19,685 nucleotides of DNA, taken from contig NZ_JAIOSW010000434.1 of the NCBI RefSeq assembly GCF_021107415.1, positions 1 to 19,685 of the forward strand, read 5' to 3'. The notes under the pieces were generated by a model. That model ran no database searches and was not told where the DNA came from. It saw only the letters and a list, made by a program, of their open reading frames with translations. The position numbers and the translations under genes were made by a program. Source of the stretch: Desulfobacula sp. (GTDB taxonomy: Bacteria > Desulfobacterota > Desulfobacteria > Desulfobacterales > Desulfobacteraceae). Each line of letters opens with the position of its first letter. Position 1 is the first letter of the stretch. Of the stretch, positions 14,403-19,685 are shown piece after piece.

Positions 14403-15463
14403 AGATAATCCTTATACTCTTTAATATTTAAGGGTTTTTTTATTGCTGTTTTTAAAAATAAATCACTGCATATACTACAATTTTTGCAATCCTTTGTACA
14501 GCTTGTTAACAGGTTAAAAAAATCGAGCCCAAGGCTTTTGTTTTCAATGTGGTAGAGTTCAGATAACCAATGGGTGGCATCCATGAGGTTAAAAAGATTC
14601 CCGTTATAGGATTTTTTAATATAGGCGCTGATGCAATTGGAAAGAAACTTTATGCCCAGGGTCCTGCCGCAAAGCTTTATCGTGTCTGCCATACCCGTAT
14701 ACTTATTTGTGTCTTCAGGGCGGATAAACGGAGATTTGAAAGCTTTTTCAGGTGTTTTGGAAAAATAGGCATGGCAACCAATGGATTGGTTTATCTGAAA
14801 GGTCCTATCTATTGTAATCCTTAAGTTTGAAAATGAGATTTGGGCATCATGGGTCAATTTAAACGGACAGTGATAAATGCAGCCTTCATTGGCAAGCAGT
14901 TCAACTTTTATATGGTTATATTGCTGTTTAATTTTTTCGCCGGTTTTTTTAAGCTGGTTTATATTTCTATTTAAGGATCGGTCAAGGACAATTTTTCCCG
15001 GTAATTTAAAGCCGGTTTGTTTTATTATATCAAAAAATGAAAATGCTTTTTGCGAAGAATCAATCATGCTATTAATGCCTGGAACAGCCTCAAGGCAGGA
15101 AATAACATCTCTTTTTGTGGCTGACAATGCGTTCAAAAAGTAAGTATCCGAAAAAATAATCCCGGTGATATTTGAATGAGAGACCAGAAATTCAAGTTTG
15201 TCCAGGGTTTGATTTAAAAATTTTGTGTCATGATAGAGATCGGGATTGATAAACCGGGAATTGAGCAAGCAGTATTTTTTAACAGCCTTAAATTGCTGCA
15301 ACCCCTTTGAAAGTTCGTGGAGGTCTGCTTTTTTGAATCTCATCCTGGAATCAAGTATCGGGTCTGAATGGAGTGAAAAATAAATCGATTCTAAATTCAG
15401 GGTTTTGTTTTTCAAAAAATTTGTGTATTTTATATCTGGTATGTATGGGACAGACAGTTTCAT
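14399..15463 (-). CDS. Peptidase U32-like protein with Cys clusters
   Basis: A 354-residue protein with the look of the U32/UbiU-like superfamily, a TIM-barrel group in which several members carry iron-sulfur clusters and modify RNA or quinones. The core motif is [20 protein letters not shown] (Cys195, Cys199), followed by Cys230 and Cys265 in [10 protein letters not shown] second cluster, C-x3-C-x2-C-x2-C, lies near the end (Cys322, 326, 329, 332) and could bind another Fe-S centre. The exact subfamily and substrate are unknown. No strong ribosome site precedes the ATG at 15463. It is the first gene of an operon with galE. Confidence 0.7.
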   Translation of the reverse strand: MKLSVPYIPDIKYTNFLKNKTLNLESIYFSLHSDPILDSRMRFKKADLHELSKGLQQFKAVKKYCLLNSRFINPDLYHDTKFLNQTLDKLEFLVSHSNITGIIFSDTYFLNALSATKRDVISCLEAVPGINSMIDSSQKAFSFFDIIKQTGFKLPGKIVLDRSLNRNINQLKKTGEKIKQQYNHIKVELLANEGCIYHCPFKLTHDAQISFSNLRITIDRTFQINQSIGCHAYFSKTPEKAFKSPFIRPEDTNKYTGMADTIKLCGRTLGIKFLSNCISAYIKKSYNGNLFNLMDATHWLSELYHIENKSLGLDFFNLLTSCTKDCKNCSICSDLFLKTAIKKPLNIKEYKDYL

Positions 15464-15517
15464 GCTGGATAGTTTACAATAACCGGATAACTTAAAGCAA
15501 TATACAATGGAACAATT

Positions 15518-15541
15518 TTTATCCTCATCTCTTGGGATAAA
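15518..15541. promoter_or_regulatory. Inverted repeat in the divergent intergenic region
   Basis: TTTATCC (15518-15524) and GGATAAA (15535-15541) are perfect 7-bp complements 10 bp apart, between the U32-like gene (-) and the selenoprotein gene (+). The shape fits a dimeric regulator site. No known consensus was matched. Confidence 0.3.
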
Positions 15542-15582
15542 GAATAAACCAGTAGAATTAAAGGAAAATAAATATCATGACA

Positions 15583-15611
15583 TTGACATGCATAAAGTGC
15601 ATGATTAGAAT
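15583..15611 (+). promoter_or_regulatory. Strong sigma70-type promoter for the selenoprotein gene
   Basis: TTGACA (15583-15588, perfect) and TAGAAT (15606-15611, 5 of 6) are separated by exactly 17 bp, with the ATG at 15672. This is the best sigma70 promoter in the window. An inverted repeat CATGCA-N5-TGCATG (15587-15603) fills the spacer and could be a repressor site. Confidence 0.75.
15587..15603. promoter_or_regulatory. Operator-like palindrome between the -35 and -10 boxes
   Basis: CATGCA (15587-15592) and TGCATG (15598-15603) with a 5-nt centre. Its position inside the spacer of a near-consensus promoter suggests control by a repressor or by an activator that twists the promoter. The regulator is unknown. 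Confidence 0.4.
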
Positions 15612-15671
15612 TAAAATATTCAGGCAGAGTAATCCTGAAAAAATAAACAAACGAATAAGGAGAGTTTTACA

Positions 15672-15989
15672 ATGATTGAGTTGACAGATCCTGCAAAAAC
15701 GCAGATCGCAGACTATTTCCAGGGCAAGGAACCCACCCCCATTAGAATTTTTCTCAATTCAGGCGGCTGAGGCGGTCCTTCACTTGCTATGGCTCTGGAT
15801 GAGCCAAAAGATACAGACGATACATTTGATGTTAAAGGCCTGAAATTTGTTGTAGATAAAGATTTTATGGAAAAGGCCGAAAATATTAAAATCGATTTTA
15901 CCGGGATGGGATTCCATCTTGACTCCAATATTGAAATGGGACAATCCGGATGCTCAAGTTGTGGTTCCGGCGGTTCCTGTGGAGATTAG
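15672..15989 (+). CDS. HesB/IscA-like selenoprotein (in-frame UGA read as selenocysteine)
   Basis: A 105-residue protein with TGA at codon 33 (15768-15770). The frame is coherent on both sides: MIELTDPAKTQIADYF leads to RIFLNSGG, then the UGA, then GGPSLAMALDEP. The fold is A-type iron-sulfur carrier (IscA/HesB): the UGA aligns with the first conserved Cys of IscA (SGC-SG), FVVDKDFMEKAENIKIDF matches the conserved core, and CSSCGSGGSC takes the place of the C-terminal Cys-x-Cys. HesB-like selenoproteins are a known family in selenocysteine-using bacteria; the exact role is unproven. AAGGAG lies 9 nt before the ATG. A gene call starting at 15789 would lose 39 residues. A strong promoter and terminator make it a single-gene unit. 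Confidence 0.9.
15768..15806 (+). promoter_or_regulatory. Bacterial SECIS-like element after the UGA codon
   Basis: A stem TGGCTC/GAGCCA (15790-15795 and 15801-15806) encloses a 5-nt loop TGGAT with two Gs near its start. The loop begins 25 nt after the UGA, within the spacing described for bacterial SECIS elements (roughly 16-37 nt). Such hairpins bring SelB and Sec-tRNA to the UGA. Confidence 0.65.
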
Positions 15990-16003
15990 TATTTTTAGAT
16001 TTT

Positions 16004-16050
16004 TTTAAAAGAGAAGGTGTTCAAAATGTGTGGACACCTTCTCTTTTAAA
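16004..16050 (+). terminator. Strong intrinsic terminator after the selenoprotein gene
   Basis: Perfect 17-bp arms (TTTAAAAGAGAAGGTGT at 16004-16020, ACACCTTCTCTTTTAAA at 16034-16050) with a 13-nt loop, starting 14 nt after the stop. The A-rich and T-rich stem ends could work in both directions. Confidence 0.85.
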
Positions 16051-16081
16051 TAGTTAGAACTCAATTCGTCAGGATTCCATC

Positions 16082-16921
16082 ATGAAAAGATTGGCTATTT
16101 ATTTTATTTTATTTTTGATTGGTGTTTCTTTTTTAATTTCCATTCCTGCCTGCGGAAAAAAAGAAAAAAATCAAAATGAACTGGCTGTCGGAAATTGGAC
16201 ACAATTTAGAAACAGGGCCTATATCCTTTTAATTACCAATCCGAAAGGAGAATGGAATTCTTCGGTTAGAATCGCTGACGTGACCTCAAAAATTGTTAAA
16301 TCCAAAGGGCATGCAAAAGGGACATGGTATATTGAAAATAACCAGATGATTTTTACTGTTTCCGAGTCGGAAATTGAAGAGATCTGGGAGAAAAATGCCA
16401 CCACCTTTTTTGATATTGTTGAGTTAACCGACACTATAATGCAGCTGAAAGATGAATTCGGACGTAGTGTTGTCTGGAAACATACAAATGTTAAAAAGGC
16501 TGCGACCTCGGATGATGATCTGTCACCCATCGTATCCGTGGGGCCTGTTGCAGTCAATTTAAATAAAAACAGATCAAATGATAAAGACCGGTATCTATGT
16601 TTAAACATGAATCTGGTGCTCAAAGAACTCATGCCCGATCAGGAAATTCCTCCCATTCATCCCAAAGCCCGTGAGGCAGGCATTATTTTTTTAAGCTCTC
16701 TTGTATTTAATGATGTAAAGGATTTTGACAGAATTAAAAAGCAGATCAGAAAGCTTGTTGATGTTTTAAATCCTTATATGGAAGGGTTTATTAAAGAGAT
16801 TGCAGTTGAACATGTCATTATCGCAACTGAGATTGATAAGGTGGAAGAATTCATCATAGAGCATACTCTGATAGAGGAGCCTGCTCCTGAACAGGAAGAA
16901 GAAGGGGAAAAATCAAAATAG
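16082..16921 (+). CDS. Lipoprotein with a FliL-like C-terminal domain
   Basis: A 279-residue secreted protein. A hydrophobic signal segment (residues 5-20) ends in the lipobox IPAC with Cys24, followed by Gly-Lys-Lys, so it is probably a lipid-anchored envelope protein. Residues about 36-135 form a beta-rich lipocalin-like unit (GTWYIENNQMIFTVSES; LTDTIMQLKDEFGRSV). Residues about 150-260 resemble FliL: VGPVAVNLN, RYLCLNMNLVL, AREAGIIFLSSLVF, then a conserved helix and a final strand (EHVIIATEID). FliL normally surrounds the flagellar stator; this is a stand-alone relative and no flagellar gene is nearby. The C-terminus is Glu-rich. AGGA lies about 8 nt before the ATG. Confidence 0.65.
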   Translation: MKRLAIYFILFLIGVSFLISIPACGKKEKNQNELAVGNWTQFRNRAYILLITNPKGEWNSSVRIADVTSKIVKSKGHAKGTWYIENNQMIFTVSESEIEEIWEKNATTFFDIVELTDTIMQLKDEFGRSVVWKHTNVKKAATSDDDLSPIVSVGPVAVNLNKNRSNDKDRYLCLNMNLVLKELMPDQEIPPIHPKAREAGIIFLSSLVFNDVKDFDRIKKQIRKLVDVLNPYMEGFIKEIAVEHVIIATEIDKVEEFIIEHTLIEEPAPEQEEEGEKSK

Positions 16922-16941
16922 AAACCAAAATTGAAACAGGA

Positions 16942-17577
16942 TTAATCTATTGATTTTGTGACGATCAAAATACCTTTTTCAATAGAAACGGATGCCACAG
17001 CCTCTTTAAAAGAATTACTGACACCAAGAGAAGATCCCATTTCTATGGTTGCATTCACCAGGGGATACTCAAGTCCCTTAAGCGTAATCCCGGTTACTTT
17101 TTCCGTAACGGGGATAATAGATAAAAAATTTCCGGGTTGGCCTTTAATTTCTATAAAATCTGTTACAATATGAATTTCATTGTTTTTATTTATGATTCTG
17201 GCAGGGATATGAAGCCTTGCAAGTTTTTTTAAAAGAAAAATATTGGCCAGGGTGTGATCCAGCCGGGTACCTGTGACGCCTAACAATGTGATATCTGTTG
17301 CATTATTTTCAAGAGCCCAGGATACACAAAGCTCAGAATCAGTATGGTTTTTTCGTGAAGAAAAGGTGAGTATTCTTACTTGTTTTTCTTTAAAAAAAAG
17401 TTTATCGGCAGGAGAAATTGAGTCAAAATCACCGATCATTATATGGGGTAAAATATTTAATGCCCTTAAATGCCTGGCACCGCCATCGGCACTGATAATC
17501 AGTTGGGCATCCTTGAGTACGCGATGAATGTCCTTGGTATATTCAAGGTCACCATTGGCTATTATCACACATTTCAT
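16942..17577 (-). CDS. Thiamine pyrophosphokinase
   Basis: A 211-residue enzyme that converts thiamine and ATP to thiamine diphosphate and AMP. Family motifs are intact: LIISADGGARHLRAL, MIGDFDSISP, NHTDSELCVSWAL and LLGVTGTRLDHTLANIFLL, with the C-terminal beta-sandwich (GNFLSIIPVTEKVTGITLKG and VSNSF). ATG at 17577 is used; a TTG at 17583 two codons earlier is also in frame. It is convergent with the lipoprotein gene (20-nt gap) and divergent from lptF. No TPP riboswitch was recognised upstream. Confidence 0.93.
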   Translation of the reverse strand: MKCVIIANGDLEYTKDIHRVLKDAQLIISADGGARHLRALNILPHIMIGDFDSISPADKLFFKEKQVRILTFSSRKNHTDSELCVSWALENNATDITLLGVTGTRLDHTLANIFLLKKLARLHIPARIINKNNEIHIVTDFIEIKGQPGNFLSIIPVTEKVTGITLKGLEYPLVNATIEMGSSLGVSNSFKEAVASVSIEKGILIVTKSID

Positions 17578-17633
17578 AGGCAATTTATTATCATGAAAAC
17601 CAGGTAATGAACACCTAATCTTTTTATCACATC

Positions 17634-17660
17634 TTGACTATTTGCCTGCTAACTTATATT
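17634..17660 (+). promoter_or_regulatory. Candidate promoter for lptF-lptG
   Basis: TTGACT (17634-17639) and TATATT (17655-17660), each 5 of 6 matches, are 15 bp apart. The spacing is short for sigma70. Transcription would start only a few bases before the ATG at 17672. Confidence 0.35.
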
Positions 17661-17671
17661 TTTCGGGGGAA

Positions 17672-18853
17672 ATGAAAAGTTTTAATATCATAAATAGATA
17701 TATCTTCAAAGAACTTCTGTCCCCCTTTGCCATCAGCCTGTTTTTTTTGACATTTGTTTTTCTGATGACACGAATACCGGAAATCACCAATATGGTGGTG
17801 AACTATAATGCTGATATTTCATCTATTGGTCTGATGGTTGTTTATACGCTTCCAAGATTTTTGGAAATCACCATTCCCATGTCTGTGATGATATCCATCC
17901 TTTTAACCTTTATGCGTATGTCCCAGGAAAACGTGATTGTCGCATTAAAAAGTGCTCGTGCATCTCTTTATAAAGTATTACCACCAGTGTTGATTTTTTG
18001 TTTTGCAGGTGTCCTTTTAACCATGTGGGTTACGGTCTTTGGGGTATCCTGGGGGAAATTGTCCATTAAAAAGAAAAGTATTGAGCTTGCAAGATCAAGT
18101 ATTGATGCTGCTTTGCAGGAAAGACAATTTAATTCGGAACTGGAAGATGTCATGATTTATGTCTCTTACGTGGACATGAAAACAAAAGCATTAAAAGATG
18201 TCTTTATTGAAGACAGAAGAACAAAAGGCGTGGTCAGTATTTCTATTGCTCCTTTAGGGAAATTAATCCGGCTTGAAGATGAGCAGGTGTATACCATAAG
18301 ACTTTATAATGGGGTGATTAATCAGGTGGATATTAGTGAAGGTTCTGTGAGTAACATTCAATTTGAAAATTATGATATTAATATTGATTTAAACAGCATG
18401 AATAAAAACAATGGAAAAATATCCAAGGCTCTGGATGAGAGAACTTTTGTGGACCTGATACAATTTTACCGCTCGGGCATTAAAGATAAATCTCTTTTGA
18501 ACGTAGTATTAATGGAGCTTCATGAGAAGTTTTCAATTCCTTTTGCCTGCCTCTCATTAGGTCTTCTTGCTTTTCCATTAGGGGTTCAGTCAGCTTCTTT
18601 GAGGCGGTCTTCAGGATTTGGTTTTGGAATTTGTTTTTTCCTTCTCTATTATTTCCTTCTGGCTATCGGGTGGTCTGCAGGGGAAAAAGGAGACTACCCT
18701 CCAATTCTCGGTATGTGGCTGCCAAATGTTATCATGGGGGGAGTGGGTATTTTTTTTCTTATCAGGAACGCAAAGGAAAAGCCGGTTCAGCTTCCTGAAT
18801 TTGTAAAAAAAGCAGCCGTGGCTATAAAAAATCGATTTATAAGAAAAATATAA
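17672..18853 (+). CDS. lptF: LPS export ABC transporter permease LptF
   Basis: A 393-residue inner-membrane permease of the YjgP/YjgQ family. With LptG and ATPase LptB it extracts LPS from the inner membrane and drives it across the periplasm. ATG at 17672 (MKSFNIINRYIFKELL) is the usual family start; a TTG at 17642 would add ten atypical residues. A GGGGGA stretch lies close upstream. Three membrane segments occur at the N-terminus (about 18-130), then a periplasmic jellyroll domain (about 150-270), then three more segments near the C-terminus (about 300-380). The family order LHEKFSIPFACLSLGLLAFP is present. lptG starts 3 nt after the stop. Confidence 0.93.
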   Translation: MKSFNIINRYIFKELLSPFAISLFFLTFVFLMTRIPEITNMVVNYNADISSIGLMVVYTLPRFLEITIPMSVMISILLTFMRMSQENVIVALKSARASLYKVLPPVLIFCFAGVLLTMWVTVFGVSWGKLSIKKKSIELARSSIDAALQERQFNSELEDVMIYVSYVDMKTKALKDVFIEDRRTKGVVSISIAPLGKLIRLEDEQVYTIRLYNGVINQVDISEGSVSNIQFENYDINIDLNSMNKNNGKISKALDERTFVDLIQFYRSGIKDKSLLNVVLMELHEKFSIPFACLSLGLLAFPLGVQSASLRRSSGFGFGICFFLLYYFLLAIGWSAGEKGDYPPILGMWLPNVIMGGVGIFFLIRNAKEKPVQLPEFVKKAAVAIKNRFIRKI

Positions 18854-18856
18854 GAT

Positions 18857-19685
18857 ATGTCGTGTCTGCATAAATACTGGTTAAAGGAATTTTTTAAATT
18901 TTTTTCCATCATTCAATTACTGATCCTGGTTTTGTTTGTGTTTATCGATTATCTTTCCAGGATGGAGAGATTTTTAAATTCTGATATCTCTATGCTGGGT
19001 GCTCTTGGGTATGTTCTTTTAAAAGTCCCTTTCATGTTTGTACAATTGACTCCGGCAAGTATTTTACTGGCAGCTATTATGGTTTTTGGACTGATGAACA
19101 GGAGCAATGAACTTTTAGCCATCAGGTCCAGCGGTATCAGTATATATTTTCTTATAAAACCGGCAATCCTGGTGGGTGCAATTCTTGCCATACTCATGTT
19201 TTTTCTTGGGGAAACCATTATCCCGATTACCATGGCAAAGTCTAATTTTATAAAATACAATGTTATAAAAAAAACACACAATATTTATTCTGTAAGAAAA
19301 GATATATGGATAAAGTCTGAGAACAGACTGGTTCATATCAATTTTTTTGATCCGGCTAAACAGTCTGTTGCCGGCGTCACCGTGACATCTTTAGGTAAGA
19401 AATTCAGTCTTGAGTCCAGAATTGATGCACAAAAAGGATATTATAAGCAGGGTAGATGGGTGTTTGAAAATATCATTGAACAGGTTCATGCCGGGAATTC
19501 AATGGATTATGATGTAAAATTATATGATAAAAAGAGTATTCCTTTGACATTTAAACCAAAAGATCTTGAAGAGGTTTCAAAAAAATCCGAAGAGATGAGT
19601 TTTTTTGAATTGAAAAAATATGTCAGTAAGGTTGAAGATGAAGGATATGATGCAACAACCTATAAAGTTGATTTGAACGCAAAAA
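18857..19685 (+). CDS. lptG: LPS export ABC transporter permease LptG, 5' part
   Basis: The frame opens with ATG at 18857, 3 nt after the lptF stop, and stays open to the window edge (276 codons). It reads as LptG: an N-terminal start CLHKYWLKEFFKFF, three membrane segments (IIQLLILVLFVFIDYL; FMFVQLTPASILLAAIMVFG; LIKPAILVGAILAILMFFLG), the coupling-helix region RSNELLAIRSSGIS, then the periplasmic jellyroll (KDIWIKSENRLVHINFF onward). LptG pairs with LptF in the LptB2FG complex, and adjacency of the two genes is typical. The remaining part of the jellyroll and the last three membrane segments lie beyond the window. Ribosome site is weak, as expected for coupled translation. Confidence 0.93.
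   Translation, partial: MSCLHKYWLKEFFKFFSIIQLLILVLFVFIDYLSRMERFLNSDISMLGALGYVLLKVPFMFVQLTPASILLAAIMVFGLMNRSNELLAIRSSGISIYFLIKPAILVGAILAILMFFLGETIIPITMAKSNFIKYNVIKKTHNIYSVRKDIWIKSENRLVHINFFDPAKQSVAGVTVTSLGKKFSLESRIDAQKGYYKQGRWVFENIIEQVHAGNSMDYDVKLYDKKSIPLTFKPKDLEEVSKKSEEMSFFELKKYVSKVEDEGYDATTYKVDLNAK

Noticed and set aside
15713..15928. Minus-strand 71-codon frame
   Set aside because: Antisense to the selenoprotein gene, low protein character and no ribosome site.
15789..15989. Independent 66-residue gene starting at ATG 15789
   Set aside because: It is the 3' part of the selenoprotein gene, after the in-frame UGA. It has no ribosome site and would lack the start of the conserved fold.
17578..17671. 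TPP riboswitch between thiamine pyrophosphokinase and lptF
   Set aside because: The gap is only about 94 bp and no CTGAGA-type THI-box sequence is visible on the minus strand.
1..19685. Mobile elements, CRISPR arrays, tRNA or rRNA genes
   Set aside because: No transposase or integrase frame, regularly spaced repeats, tRNA T-arm sequence or rRNA-like stretch was found by eye on either strand.

Overview
The window looks like chromosomal DNA from a low-GC, anaerobic Desulfobacterota-type bacterium (probably a sulfate reducer of the Desulfobacterales). This is an inference from gene content: a UGA-containing HesB/IscA-like selenoprotein, a LarA-family racemase, a BirA/ECF biotin-uptake operon, a Gram-negative LptF/LptG pair and a PilZ protein. 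There are no rRNA or tRNA genes, no CRISPR array and no intact insertion sequence.

Layout. (1) 1-454 (-): 5' part of a gene with two tandem ribbon-helix-helix-like units. (2) 599-3617 (-): a four-gene biotin operon, birA > bioY > bioM > bioN, with a BirA-type operator lying over the birA start codon. (3) About 3640-6300: a poorly packed zone in which larA lies between gene remnants: a 4Fe-4S fragment upstream, a FabH C-terminal fragment downstream, then a shortened GIY-YIG (DUF123) gene. (4) 6308-9058 (+): a PilZ protein, an unusual MscS-like membrane protein and an orphan gene. (5) 9183-10912 (+): a tight operon of ECF sigma factor, small one-TM protein (possible anti-sigma) and type I signal peptidase, behind a GGAAC-type ECF promoter. 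(6) 10916-15463 (-): a U32-like Cys-rich protein, galE, a HEAT-repeat/receiver protein and a RimK-like ATP-grasp ligase, with short gaps or overlaps. (7) 15672-15989 (+): a selenoprotein with its own strong promoter, an operator-like palindrome, a SECIS-like hairpin and a strong terminator. (8) 16082-19685: a lipoprotein with a FliL-like domain (+), thiamine pyrophosphokinase (-), then lptF and the 5' part of lptG (+).

How the genes work together. BirA probably senses biotin status and represses the operon that encodes both itself and the BioMNY importer. The sigma factor probably drives its own operon and so links an envelope signal to extra signal peptidase. LptF and LptG form the inner-membrane part of the LPS export machine. 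The best candidates for overlooked biology are the selenoprotein, whose in-frame UGA would cause its N-terminal third to be missed, the ECF sigma/signal peptidase operon, the MscS-like protein with two beta-domain-like segments, and the relic-flanked larA.
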